From Opitutaceae bacterium (GTDB lineage Bacteria; Verrucomicrobiota; Verrucomicrobiia; Opitutales; Opitutaceae): 64,000 bases of DNA. The notes under the pieces are model-generated. The model was not told the origin of the DNA and did no database searches. It was given only the letters and a program-made list of their open reading frames with translations. The first letter of the stretch is position 1. Each line of letters starts with the position of its first letter. Positions 52,304 through 60,880 of the stretch are shown here, one piece after another. Location: contig JAIXWF010000022.1 of NCBI GenBank assembly GCA_027482185.1, positions 62,001 through 126,000 of the forward strand, read 5' to 3'. Made by a program: the position numbers and the translations under genes.

Positions 52304-54643
52304 ATGCCCGATCCCGCGTTGCCCGCCGCCCAGCCTCCGCCCGAGTCCGTGCCGCCCCGGCTTGGCGCCGCGAGCGCCGCGGCCGCCGGCCTGACGGCGG
52401 TGGCGAAAACCGCCGGTCTCGTCGGCGCCATGGGCGTGGGCAAAGGCGTGCGCGCCTTGCTCGACGTGAACCAGCGCGACGGCTTCGATTGCCAATCCTG
52501 CGCGTGGCCGAGCCCGGACACGGACCGGCACGTCTTCGAATTCTGCGAAAACGGCGCCAAGGCCGTAGCCGACGAGGCGACGCCGCTCCGCGTCGACCGC
52601 GCGTTCTTTGCGCGCCATGCGGTCGCCGACCTCGCCGCGCAGAGCGACCATTGGCTCAACGCCCAGGGCCGCCTCGCCGAGCCGATGGTGCTGCGGCCGG
52701 GCGCGACGCACTATGCGCCGATCGCGTGGGACGAAGCGTGCGCGTTGATCGCGGCGGAGTTGGCGGCGCTGCCGTCGCCCGACGCGGCGGCGTTCTACAC
52801 TTCGGGCCGCACGAGCAACGAGGCGGCGTTCCTGTGGCAGCTGTTCGCGCGGCGCTTCGGGACCAACAATCTGCCCGATTGCTCGAACATGTGCCACGAA
52901 TCCAGCGGCGTGGCCCTCGGCGAGAGCATCGGCATCGGCAAGGGCACGGTGAAACTCGCCGACTTCGACCTCGCCGACGCGATCTTCGTGATCGGGCAGA
53001 ATCCGGGCACGAACCACCCGCGCATGCTCGCCGCGCTCGAAGCCGCGAAACGCCGCGGCGCCAAGATCGTCGCCGTCAATCCGCTGCCCGAGATCGGCAC
53101 GGAGCGATTCAAGAACCCGCAGGATTTCCTCAATCCGCTGAAGATGGTGCAGACCCTGGCCGGCGAGGGCACGCGCCTGGCCGACCTCTGGCTGCAGCCG
53201 CGGATCGGCGGCGACCTCGCGCTGTTCAAGGGCCTCGCGAAGGCGTTGCTCGAAGCCGAAGCCGCGGCGCCCGGGACAGTCCTCGACCACGCTTTCATCC
53301 GCGATCACACCCACGGTTTCGAGGCCCTCGCGGCCGATCTGCGCGCGGCGTCGTGGGCCGAGATCACGGCGGCGAGCGGCGTGGACGAGGCCGCGATCCG
53401 CGCCGCCGCGGCGATCGCGGCGAAGTCGCGCGCGACGATCGCCTGCTGGGCGATGGGCCTGACCCAGCAGCCCGCGGCCGTGGCGACGATCCGGCAGGTC
53501 GTGAACGTCCTCCTGCTCGGCGGCCACCTCGGCCGGCCCGGTGCGGGCGTCTGCCCGGTGCGCGGGCACTCGAATGTCCAGGGCGACCGCACGATGGGCA
53601 TCTACGAAAAGATGCCGGGCTGGTGGCTCGACCGGCTCGACGCGGAGTTCGGCGGCCGTTCGCCGCGTGGGGAGGGTTTGGATACGGTCGACACGATCCG
53701 GGCGCTGCACGGCGGCCGCGTGCGCGTGTTCCTGGCGATGGGCGGCAATTTCCTTTCGGCCACGCCCGACACCGAGTTTACCGCCGCCGCGCTGCGGCGC
53801 AGCACGCTCACCGCCCAAGTGGCGACCAAGCTGAACCGCGCGCACCTCGTGACGGGGCGCACCGCGTTGATTTTGCCCTGCCTCGGGCGCAGCGAACGCG
53901 ACCCGCGCAGGGCGGGCGAACAGTTCGTCACGACCGAGGATTCGATGGGCGTGATCAACGCGTCGCGGGGCCGACTCGAGCCGGCTTCGCCGTTCTTGCT
54001 TTCGGAGCCGGCAATCGTGTGCCGGCTCGCCGAGGCGACGGCGGCGACGGCGTCGGCCCGCACGGGGATTCCGTGGCGCGACTTCGCGGAAAACTACGAC
54101 CTGATCCGCGACCGGATCGCGCGCGTGGTGCCGGGCTTCGACGACTTCAATGCGCGCGTGCGCGCCGGTCCCTTCCATTTGCCCAACGCGCCGCGCGACC
54201 GCCGCGAATGGAAAACCGGCACGGGCCGGGCGAACTTCGCCGTCGCGCCGATCCCGCGCCATTGGCTCGACCGGCCCGCCGGGGCCGGGACGTACGTGAT
54301 GATGACGATCCGCACGCACGACCAGTTCAACACCACCGTGTACGGCCTCGACGACCGCTACCGCGGCGTGTTCGGCGGCCGGCGCGTGGTCTTCATGCAC
54401 GCGGAGGACATCGCGGCGGCGGGCTTGCAGCCGGGGCAATGGGTCGACCTGCGCAACGACCACGGCGGCGCGGAACGCGTCGCGCGGCGGTTCATGGTCG
54501 CGCCGTACCGGATTCCGCGCGGCTGCGTGGCGACGTATTTCCCGGAAGCCAATGTCCTCGTGCCGATCGGCTCGACTGCGGCCCAGAGCAACACCCCGGC
54601 GAGCAAGTTCGTCGAGGTGACGATCGCGGCGGCGCGCGATTGA
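52304..54643 (+). CDS. FdhF/YdeP-family molybdopterin oxidoreductase
   Basis: The 779-residue protein has two cysteines near the N-terminus (C63 and C66, FDCQSCAWP), as in YdeP. The molybdopterin-binding core follows (YTSGRTSNEAAFLWQLF, DCSNMCHESSG, GQNPGTNHPRML) and a C-terminal dinucleotide-binding domain (MMTIRTHDQFNTTVYG). YdeP-type proteins are linked to acid resistance in E. coli, but their substrate is not known. The long Ala/Pro N-terminus (1-45) is unusual. Confidence 0.9.
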   Translation: MPDPALPAAQPPPESVPPRLGAASAAAAGLTAVAKTAGLVGAMGVGKGVRALLDVNQRDGFDCQSCAWPSPDTDRHVFEFCENGAKAVADEATPLRVDRAFFARHAVADLAAQSDHWLNAQGRLAEPMVLRPGATHYAPIAWDEACALIAAELAALPSPDAAAFYTSGRTSNEAAFLWQLFARRFGTNNLPDCSNMCHESSGVALGESIGIGKGTVKLADFDLADAIFVIGQNPGTNHPRMLAALEAAKRRGAKIVAVNPLPEIGTERFKNPQDFLNPLKMVQTLAGEGTRLADLWLQPRIGGDLALFKGLAKALLEAEAAAPGTVLDHAFIRDHTHGFEALAADLRAASWAEITAASGVDEAAIRAAAAIAAKSRATIACWAMGLTQQPAAVATIRQVVNVLLLGGHLGRPGAGVCPVRGHSNVQGDRTMGIYEKMPGWWLDRLDAEFGGRSPRGEGLDTVDTIRALHGGRVRVFLAMGGNFLSATPDTEFTAAALRRSTLTAQVATKLNRAHLVTGRTALILPCLGRSERDPRRAGEQFVTTEDSMGVINASRGRLEPASPFLLSEPAIVCRLAEATAATASARTGIPWRDFAENYDLIRDRIARVVPGFDDFNARVRAGPFHLPNAPRDRREWKTGTGRANFAVAPIPRHWLDRPAGAGTYVMMTIRTHDQFNTTVYGLDDRYRGVFGGRRVVFMHAEDIAAAGLQPGQWVDLRNDHGGAERVARRFMVAPYRIPRGCVATYFPEANVLVPIGSTAAQSNTPASKFVEVTIAAARD

Positions 54644-54764
54644 AGGAACGGGAAATTGCAAGGGCGGCGGTGCGACAAAAGCGTCGCCACTTTCCGCCGC
54701 TTCCGCCTTGCTGCCGGGCGACGCGCAGGAACTTTGCGTCCGGTTCAACGTCTCAAATCGCACC

Positions 54765-55316
54765 ATGAAAACCTCCCGCAAACTCCTCCTGACCTGGGCC
54801 GCTCTCGCAGCCGCCTGGGCGACGGGTGCCGGGGCCGCCCCGGCGCTCTCCGCGACAACCGTGCCCGCGCCCGCTCCGGCGGTGGAAGTCGTCTTCCTCG
54901 AACCGGAAAAATTCACCGACGTCCGGGACCGCGATTACGGCAATTACGAGCGCACGACCTACCTCGACCAGCTGCGCGAGCACCTGCAGCGCCGCGGCGC
55001 GCTCTACGTGCCGGCCGGCGGCAAGTTGGCCGTGACGTTCCTCGACATCGACATGGCCGGCGACTTCGAGCCGTGGCGCGGACCGCAGTTCGGCGACATC
55101 CGCATCGTCAAGGACATCTACCCGCCGCGGCTGGTGATCGCGTTCCAGCTGACGGACGCCGCCGGCAACGTCGTGGCCCAGGGCAAACGCGAGCTGCGCG
55201 ACCTGGCCTTCCTGATGAAGATCCACGGCGGTTTCCGCGACGACACGATGCGCCACGAGAAAGCGCTGCTCGACGACTGGCTCGGCCAGGAATTCACCCG
55301 CGTGAAGAAAGCCTGA
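54765..55316 (+). CDS. DUF3016 family secreted protein
   Basis: The 183-residue protein has a signal peptide (LLLTWAALAAAWATGAGAAP) followed by a domain with VEVVFLEPEKFTDVRDRDYGNYERT, which matches DUF3016. Function unknown. Starts at ATG 54765; the tail KKA ends just before a heptad array. Confidence 0.8.
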   Translation: MKTSRKLLLTWAALAAAWATGAGAAPALSATTVPAPAPAVEVVFLEPEKFTDVRDRDYGNYERTTYLDQLREHLQRRGALYVPAGGKLAVTFLDIDMAGDFEPWRGPQFGDIRIVKDIYPPRLVIAFQLTDAAGNVVAQGKRELRDLAFLMKIHGGFRDDTMRHEKALLDDWLGQEFTRVKKA

Positions 55317-55329
55317 GGCGCCCTGCGCA

Positions 55330-55355
55330 GTTGGAAGTTGAGGTCTGAAAGATCG
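55330..55355 (+). repeat. Heptad array downstream of the DUF3016 gene
   Basis: Degenerate units GTTGGAA, GTTGAGG, TCTGAAA follow the stop by 13 bp in the sense orientation. A weak GCGC-CCT-GCGC hairpin precedes them. Confidence 0.65.
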
Positions 55356-55490
55356 AGCCGTTGCCGCGGCACACACCGAGGCAGCGGCTCGTCCAAGGAT
55401 CCAGACGGCTTTCGACTTCCGGCGTCGGGCGTTCCGTTTCCTCCGGCCGCCGCGTTGACAACGCGCGCGGCCGTTTTTGTTTTCCCGTTC

Positions 55491-55877
55491 TTGAATCCCG
55501 AACCTGCCGCCGCCGGACGCCTCGACAAGTGGCTGTGGGCGGTGCGGATTTTCAAGACGCGCGCGCTTGCGACGGATGCCTGCCGCGCGGGCAGCGTCAC
55601 GATCAACGAACTCGCCGCGAAACCCGCGCGCGACGTGCGGCCCGGCGAGACGATTCTCGTGCGGCAGGGCCTGGTCCTGCGCACGTTGCGCGTGGTCGGC
55701 GTGCCGCGTTCGCGCGTGGGGCCGAAGGTCGTGGCGCAGTATTGCGCGGACCTGACGCCGCCGGAGGAATTCGCCAAAGCCAAGGTGCAGAAGGTGCAGC
55801 AGATTCTCGCGCGGGAGAAGGGCAGCGGCCGGCCGACGAAGCGCGACCGGCGTTTGTTGGACGGGTTGTTCGGCTGA
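55491..55877 (+). CDS. S4-domain RNA-binding protein, Hsp15-like
   Basis: The 128-residue protein has the S4 motif (GRLDKWLWAVRIFKTRALATDACRAGSVTINELAAKPARDV) near its start, as in Hsp15, which binds stalled 50S subunits carrying nascent chains. The basic C-terminal tail (GSGRPTKRDRRLL) fits. The start is uncertain: TTG 55491 is the closest to the fold; TTG 55455 would extend it. Confidence 0.82.
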   Translation: MNPEPAAAGRLDKWLWAVRIFKTRALATDACRAGSVTINELAAKPARDVRPGETILVRQGLVLRTLRVVGVPRSRVGPKVVAQYCADLTPPEEFAKAKVQKVQQILAREKGSGRPTKRDRRLLDGLFG

Positions 55878-55951
55878 GCGCCGGCAGGCGTTCGGCGAAT
55901 TAAGGCATTTCCCTTTGGCGCCGCATGCGCCTTCCTGCGGCGAGGCACTGC

Positions 55952-56365
55952 ATGAATGTTTTCTCCAAATTCGAGACCGAGCTTTCGGTCCGGCCCGACG
56001 ACATCGATCTGTACCAGCACGTGCACAGCACGCGGTACCTCGACTATGTACTCGCGGCGCGATTCGAGCAGATGGACAAGCATTACGGCATGTCGATGCA
56101 GGCCTTCGCGGCGCGGGGCCTCGGGTGGTGGATGACGACGGCGCACATCGACTACAAGCGGCCGCTGGGCTGGGGCGACCGCATGAACGTGCGGTGCTGG
56201 ATCGTGCATTTCACCGAGAACGGCTGCCGCGTGGCGTTCGAGATCGAGAAGCTGCCGACGGGCAAACGCGTGTGCGACGGCTACTGCGATTATGTGCTCG
56301 TCACGCTCGCCACGGGCCGCGCGACGCCGATTCCCGACGATGTGAAGGAGAAGTACTCGATCTGA
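55952..56365 (+). CDS. Acyl-CoA thioesterase (4-hydroxybenzoyl-CoA thioesterase/YbgC-like hot-dog)
   Basis: The 137-residue hot-dog protein has the family pattern DIDLYQHVHSTRYLDYVLAARFEQM (D-x-Y-x-H-V catalytic region) and HIDYKRPLGWGD. It hydrolyses acyl-CoA thioesters; substrate unspecified. ATG 55952 begins the fold. Confidence 0.85.
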   Translation: MNVFSKFETELSVRPDDIDLYQHVHSTRYLDYVLAARFEQMDKHYGMSMQAFAARGLGWWMTTAHIDYKRPLGWGDRMNVRCWIVHFTENGCRVAFEIEKLPTGKRVCDGYCDYVLVTLATGRATPIPDDVKEKYSI

Positions 56366-56670
56366 TCAGACGGCGGCCGGTTTCCGGCGCAGCCGGTCCC
56401 GCAGTTGCCTTCCGCGGAGGGATTTAGGGAGCCGGAGCGGATCGGAAAAGCGGCGGGGGAAAACACGCCCATGGCACCGGGCCTGCAACTGTCGCCGCGA
56501 ATTCCCTTGCGTCGCCCGGAGCACCATGCAGGTTCGGCGGCCTTCGTTAGAGAAAGCGTTAGGTGACAGTATCTGGTGAGTCGTTGGCTGAGCGTTTGGC
56601 TTAAGTGATGATTTCGAAACCCAATAGTGGGAACGGACTGGCAGCGGACGGTGGATCTACGAGACATCAC
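56366..56670 (+). other. 305-bp non-coding region upstream of the RRM gene
   Basis: No convincing gene. A GTTGGCTGAGCGTTTGGC stretch (~56582-56600) recalls the heptad family. The length suggests a structured 5' untranslated region or a distant promoter, as in cold-inducible RNA-binding genes, but I cannot define either. Confidence 0.4.
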
Positions 56671-57036
56671 ATGAGCAACTCCAAACTCTACGTCGGCAAT
56701 CTGTCCTTCAAGACGACCGAAGATGAACTCCGTTCGGCCTTCGGCCAGTTCGGTTCCGTCACCGACGTTTACGTCGCCATGGACAAGATGACCGGCCGCC
56801 CCCGCGGTTTCGCGTTCGTCACCATGGGCACGGCCGACGAGGCCAAGCAGGCCGCGGAAAAGATGAACGGCACCGATCTCGGCGGCCGTCAGCTGACCGT
56901 CAATGAAGCCCGTCCGAAGGAAGAGCGCCCGGGTGGCGGCTTCGGCGGCGGCGGTCGCGGCTTCGGCGGCGGCGGCGGTGGTCGCGGCGGTTTCGGCGGC
57001 GGTCGCGATCGCGATCGCGGCGATCGTCGTTACTGA
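56671..57036 (+). CDS. Glycine-rich RRM RNA-binding protein
   Basis: The 121-residue protein has one RNA recognition motif with RNP2 LYVGNL and RNP1 RGFAFVTM, then a C-terminal tail of GGGFGGG/RGG repeats ending in [10 protein letters not shown]. Such single-RRM, Gly-rich proteins occur in cyanobacteria and Verrucomicrobiota, probably as RNA chaperones. It is followed by a terminator and then a DEAD-box helicase, a common cold-response pairing. Confidence 0.92.
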   Translation: MSNSKLYVGNLSFKTTEDELRSAFGQFGSVTDVYVAMDKMTGRPRGFAFVTMGTADEAKQAAEKMNGTDLGGRQLTVNEARPKEERPGGGFGGGGRGFGGGGGGRGGFGGGRDRDRGDRRY

Positions 57037-57065
57037 GTCGTTTTTCAACGAAACGGTTTTTCGAG

Positions 57066-57097
57066 GGACGAAGCTCCTCCGGGGCTTCGTCCTTTTT
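57066..57097 (+). terminator. Intrinsic terminator after the RRM gene
   Basis: A 9-bp stem GGACGAAGC/GCTTCGTCC with a 9-nt loop is followed by five T residues, 30 bp past the stop. Confidence 0.9.
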
Positions 57098-57120
57098 GTT
57101 TTCCGCTTCCTCCGTGTCGC

Positions 57121-57208
57121 CATTCTGCGCGGAGCGAAGAATCCACGGCGGTCCCGACCGCTCCTCTGCATCGAAAGTCCCTCTGGATTCTTCGCTGCGC
57201 CCAGAATG
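57121..57208. repeat. 88-bp inverted-repeat element (REP/MITE-like)
   Basis: Arms of 25 bp (57121-57145 and 57184-57208, core AGCGAAGAATCCA/TGGATTCTTCGCT) differ at two positions and enclose 38 bp. The arms recall the dispersed TTCTTCGCT...CAGAATG repeats seen in several environmental phyla. No coding capacity. It lies between the RRM terminator and the helicase ATG (23 bp away) and would form a strong hairpin in the helicase leader. Confidence 0.85.
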
Positions 57209-57231
57209 ATCCGATCCGTCCGAAGCAAGTC

Positions 57232-58464
57232 ATGCCTTTCAAAGCACTCAATCTCTCCGAGTCCGTCCTCCGCGGCATCCAGGCCGCCGGCTACACCGAC
57301 CCGACTCCCATCCAGCTCCGCGCGATTCCCGTCGTGCTCGGCGGCGGCGACCTCATCGGTTCCGCCCAGACCGGCACCGGCAAGACCGCCGCGTTCGCGC
57401 TGCCGATCCTCTCGAAACTCGCCAACCACCGCCCCGGGATGCCCGCGCGCGTGCTGGTCCTCGAGCCCACGCGCGAACTCGCCGCGCAGGTCGAGACCGC
57501 GTTCCGCGATTTCGCCCGTTTCACCAATCTCCGCGCCGTCGCCGTCTTCGGCGGCGTCGGCTACGGCGTCCAGCGCACCGAACTGAAGCGCGGCGTCGAC
57601 ATCATCGTCGCCACGCCCGGCCGCCTCATGGATTACCTGAAGGATGGCACGATCACGCTGCGCGACATCAACGTGCTCGTGCTCGACGAGGTCGACCGGA
57701 TGCTCGACATGGGCTTTTTGCCCGTGGTGAAGGACATCATCGCGCGCTGCCCGAAGAACCGGCAGACGCTGTTCTTCTCGGCCACCGTGCCGCCGGAGAT
57801 CCAGGCCGTCGCGTCCTTCGCGCTGCGCAACCCGGCCCGCGTCGAGGTCGGCGTCAACCGCTCCGTCAACCAGAGTGTCAACCACGCGATGTACCTCGTG
57901 TCGTTCGAACAGAAGTTCGAGCTGCTCGTGGCGCTCCTCGAGAAAACGAATTTCGACAGCGTGCTCGTGTTTTCCCGCACCAAGCACGGCGCCGACAAAA
58001 TCGCGCGCCGGCTCAAGGCGGCCAACCACAGCGTCGCCGTCCTGCACGCGAACCGCTCGCAGAACCAGCGCATCGAGGCGCTGGCCGGTTTCAAGAGCGG
58101 CAAGTACGAGATCATGGTCGCGACCGACATCGCCGCGCGCGGCATCGACGTCGCGGGCGTGACGCATGTGATCAATTACGATGTGCCGGAGAATCCCGAG
58201 GATTACGTGCACCGCATCGGCCGCACCGGCCGCGCCCAGGCCGTGGGCGACGCGTTCACCCTCGTGACGCCGGAGAACGCGAGCGACATCCGCGACATCG
58301 AGCGCTTCATCGGCCAGAAGATTCCCGAGCTGAAACTCGAGGGTTTCGACTACAAGCCGCTCTCCGCCCGCCCGGCCCCGCCGGTGCAGCAGGGCGCGCG
58401 CGGCAGCCTGCCCGGCACGATGCGGCCCCGCAGCGGCTTCCGCCGTTTCGGCAGCCGGCGTTGA
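57232..58464 (+). CDS. DEAD-box RNA helicase (DEVD variant)
   Basis: The 410-residue protein has the Q motif, motif I AQTGTGKT, Ia PTRELAAQ, motif II DEVD (Ala to Val versus DEAD), motif III SAT, motif V ATDIAARGID and VI HRIGRTGR. The C-terminus is short and basic (RSGFRRFGSRR). It unwinds RNA duplexes, probably in ribosome assembly or cold adaptation, and lies beside the RRM gene. Confidence 0.95.
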   Translation: MPFKALNLSESVLRGIQAAGYTDPTPIQLRAIPVVLGGGDLIGSAQTGTGKTAAFALPILSKLANHRPGMPARVLVLEPTRELAAQVETAFRDFARFTNLRAVAVFGGVGYGVQRTELKRGVDIIVATPGRLMDYLKDGTITLRDINVLVLDEVDRMLDMGFLPVVKDIIARCPKNRQTLFFSATVPPEIQAVASFALRNPARVEVGVNRSVNQSVNHAMYLVSFEQKFELLVALLEKTNFDSVLVFSRTKHGADKIARRLKAANHSVAVLHANRSQNQRIEALAGFKSGKYEIMVATDIAARGIDVAGVTHVINYDVPENPEDYVHRIGRTGRAQAVGDAFTLVTPENASDIRDIERFIGQKIPELKLEGFDYKPLSARPAPPVQQGARGSLPGTMRPRSGFRRFGSRR

Positions 58465-58474
58465 GCCGGAGCGC

Positions 58475-58528
58475 GCGACGCCTATGGCGTCGCCGGGTTG
58501 AAGGGTGAAAGGTGAAGGTTGAAAGACC
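58475..58528 (+). repeat. Hairpin plus heptad array after the helicase gene
   Basis: A perfect 8-bp hairpin GCGACGCC-TAT-GGCGTCGC (58475-58493) is followed by GTTGAAG, GGTGAAA, GGTGAAG, GTTGAAA (58497-58528). There is no T-tract. This is the clearest single, sense-oriented element. Confidence 0.9.
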
Positions 58529-58604
58529 GGCACCTTTGCGTCTTCGCGTCCCGGTGCAGGCGGGGCTTTTGTTCGACGTCATTTGTCGCCTAGCTTCGCG
58601 GGCC

Positions 58605-59207
58605 ATGCCCTCGATCGCCGTTGTCGAACGCCACCTCGCCGCCGTGCGTGCGTGCCGGCAATGCCCGCGCATGCACCGGCCGGCGGTGGTGGGCCGCGCG
58701 GTGACGGGCCGTATCTTGCTCGTGGGGCAGGCGCCCGGGGACAAGGAGCCGAAGCTGGGCCGGCCGTTCGCGTGGACGGCGGGGAAGACGTTGTTCAAGT
58801 GGTTCGACGCGGCGCTCGGCTGGTCCGAGGACAAGGTGCGCGACCGGATCTATTTTGCGGCCGTGTGCCGTTGCTTTCCCGGCAAGCGGCCTGAAGGCGG
58901 CGACCGCGTGCCGGCGCCCGACGAGATCGCGCGTTGCGCGGGCTGGTTGGAAAAGGAATTCGCGTTGCTCCGGCCGCAGCTCGTGTTGCCCGTGGGCAAA
59001 TTGGCGATCGGGCAATTTCTCGGCGAACGGCCGTTGGCGGAGACGATCGGGCGGACGTTTGAAATCCGGTATCGCGGCCACGCGACGACGTGCCTGCCGT
59101 TGCCGCATCCCTCCGGCGCCTCGACGTGGCACCGCACCGAACCGGGCAAGACCTTGCTCGCGGCGGCGCTGGCATTGCTCGCGCGGCATCCGGCGGTGGC
59201 GGCCTAA
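58605..59207 (+). CDS. Uracil-DNA glycosylase, family 4/5-like
   Basis: The 200-residue protein has N-terminal C-x-x-C (CRQCP) for a probable Fe-S cluster with later cysteines. The active-site loop is VGQAPGDKEPKLGRPF, and a late LPHPSGAS matches motif 2. It excises uracil from DNA in base-excision repair. Confidence 0.88.
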   Translation: MPSIAVVERHLAAVRACRQCPRMHRPAVVGRAVTGRILLVGQAPGDKEPKLGRPFAWTAGKTLFKWFDAALGWSEDKVRDRIYFAAVCRCFPGKRPEGGDRVPAPDEIARCAGWLEKEFALLRPQLVLPVGKLAIGQFLGERPLAETIGRTFEIRYRGHATTCLPLPHPSGASTWHRTEPGKTLLAAALALLARHPAVAA

Positions 59208-59237
59208 GGTACCGGCGGCTGGGCGTCCGCGGGCGTC

Positions 59238-60209
59238 TCAGTTCACGCGGTTCCAGACGGGCTGGCCGAGGATGGCGGCGCGGGCGATTTTCGCGGAGGT
59301 GCTGCGCATTTCGATCATGCCTTCGGGCGAGCAGAATGCGGCGTGGCAGGTGACGATGAGGTTGGGCGTGGCGGCTTCCTCGGCGGTGCGGAGCGGCTCG
59401 GCTTCGACAACATCAAGGCCCGCGCCCGCGAGGTGGCCGGAGTGCAGGGCGGCGAAGACGGGCGCTTTTTGCACGATGTCGCCGCGGGCGGTGTTCACGA
59501 GGAAGGAGCCGGGTTTGAGGGCGGCAATTTCCGGCGCGCCGATGAAGCCGCGCGTTTCCGCGGTGAGCGGGCAATGGATCGAGAGCGTGTCGGATTGGGC
59601 GAGCAATTCGGCGAGGGAGCCGACGCGTTCGATGCCGACGGCTTTGTGCGTGCCGCTCGGAACGTAGGGATCGAAGAAGACGGTGCGGAAGCCGAGGGCC
59701 TTGGCGCGCAGGGCGGTGGCGGTGCCGATGCGGCCGAGGCCGACGAGACCGAAGGTCTGCGTGCGGAGGCGGCGCATCTTCGGGGCGACGTCGATTTTCC
59801 AACCCAAGCGCTTGGCTTCGGCGTCGAGCGGGAAGAGCTGGCGGTAAAGCGCGAGCGTGAGGGCGATGGCGTGGTCGGCGACCTCCTCGGTGCCGTAGTC
59901 GGGCACGTTGCAGACGGGGATGCCGGCGCGGGCGGCGGCGGCGGTGTCGACGGTGTCGAAACCCACGCCGTTGCGGATGATGGCGCGGCAGCGCGGCATG
60001 CGGGCGACGACGGCGGCGTCGAGTTGCGGGCCGTGCCACAGAATCAACGCGTCGGCCGCGGCGGCGACGTCGGGGAAAGGCGCGTTGAAGTCGACCCAGA
60101 CGGTTTCGACGTCCGCGACGTCGGCGAGGAAGGGCCGTTCCACGCTGGCGGCGTGGTCGGTGAATTTGAATTCCTTGGGGCAAAGGATGACGACGGTGGG
60201 GCGGGGCAT
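59238..60209 (-). CDS. D-isomer-specific 2-hydroxyacid dehydrogenase, CtBP-like
   Basis: The 323-residue NAD-dependent enzyme has the nucleotide motif GLVGLGRIGTATALRAKALGF, catalytic Arg in NTARGDIVQ, Glu in DVVEAEP and His in HAAFCSPE. The substrate is unknown; phosphoglycerate or hydroxypyruvate are typical. ATG 60209 is chosen because the longer frame adds residues encoded by intergenic sequence. Confidence 0.87.
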   Translation of the reverse strand: MPRPTVVILCPKEFKFTDHAASVERPFLADVADVETVWVDFNAPFPDVAAAADALILWHGPQLDAAVVARMPRCRAIIRNGVGFDTVDTAAAARAGIPVCNVPDYGTEEVADHAIALTLALYRQLFPLDAEAKRLGWKIDVAPKMRRLRTQTFGLVGLGRIGTATALRAKALGFRTVFFDPYVPSGTHKAVGIERVGSLAELLAQSDTLSIHCPLTAETRGFIGAPEIAALKPGSFLVNTARGDIVQKAPVFAALHSGHLAGAGLDVVEAEPLRTAEEAATPNLIVTCHAAFCSPEGMIEMRSTSAKIARAAILGQPVWNRVN

Positions 60210-60226
60210 CGGGGGAAAACCTTTGA

Positions 60227-60253
60227 CCACGGAATACACGGGTGCCACGGATG
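60227..60253 (+). repeat. Tandem 9-bp repeat (CCACGGAAT type)
   Basis: Three units, CCACGGAAT, ACACGGGTG and CCACGGATG, sit in the divergent gap just before the FKBP start. Some in-frame upstream starts of the FKBP frame fall inside them. Confidence 0.8.
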
Positions 60254-60268
60254 CCGGAAGTCCCAAAC

Positions 60269-60754
60269 GTGAACCCTGTGAAATCCCTCGCCCGCTTCCT
60301 CCTCGTTGCCAGTTTCGCGGCGTTGCTGGCCGCGCCGGCGCTGCACGCGCAGCGCGAGAAATTGCCGCCGGAGGATCTCGAGTTCGTGGAAAAGAATTGG
60401 CCCGAGGCCAAGAAGACGACGACGGGCATCCGCTACATCGTCATGCGGCCGGGCGAAGGCACGGAGACGCCGAAGCCGGGCGACAAGGTCAACGTGCTCT
60501 ACGTCGGGCGCCTCATCAACGGGAAGATCTTCGACCAGACGGGCGATCCGACCCAGCCGTTCACGTTCCGCGTGCGGCGCGAGGCGGTGATCGAGGGCTG
60601 GGACCAGGTGTTGCAACTGATGAAGAAGGGCGAAAAGCGCCTCGTGATCATCCCGCCGGAATTGGCCTACGGCACCCGCGGGCAGCCGCCGAAGATCGGC
60701 CGCAACGCGACGTTGGTGTTCGAGATCGAGCTGCTCAGTTTCGGCAAGGACTGA
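60269..60754 (+). CDS. Periplasmic FKBP-type peptidyl-prolyl isomerase
   Basis: The 161-residue protein has a signal peptide (KSLARFLLVASFAALLAAPALHA) and an FKBP domain (~55-160: GDKVNVLYVGRLINGKIFDQT, VIEGWDQVLQLMKKGEKRLVIIPPELAYG, VFEIELL). It catalyses proline isomerisation during folding outside the cytoplasm. GTG 60269 or GTG 60278 are the likely starts; ATG 60251 lies in the repeat. Confidence 0.9.
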   Translation: MNPVKSLARFLLVASFAALLAAPALHAQREKLPPEDLEFVEKNWPEAKKTTTGIRYIVMRPGEGTETPKPGDKVNVLYVGRLINGKIFDQTGDPTQPFTFRVRREAVIEGWDQVLQLMKKGEKRLVIIPPELAYGTRGQPPKIGRNATLVFEIELLSFGKD

Positions 60755-60880
60755 GCGCGGCGGCCGGGGCCGGGCGTAGCGGCCACCCTGCAAGGCGGAA
60801 CCGGAGGGCGCGTTTCTTCCCATGCCTCTAAGTAGGCTCCGGTGTTTTCGAAAAATTTTACCCCTGTCTTGCTGTTCCGC

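Noticed and set aside
56366-56470. Possible cobalamin riboswitch (GGCGCAGCCGGTCCCGCAG-like segment)
   Set aside because: Only a short stretch resembles the core. The B12 box and the rest of the junction are absent, and the downstream gene is an RNA-binding protein.
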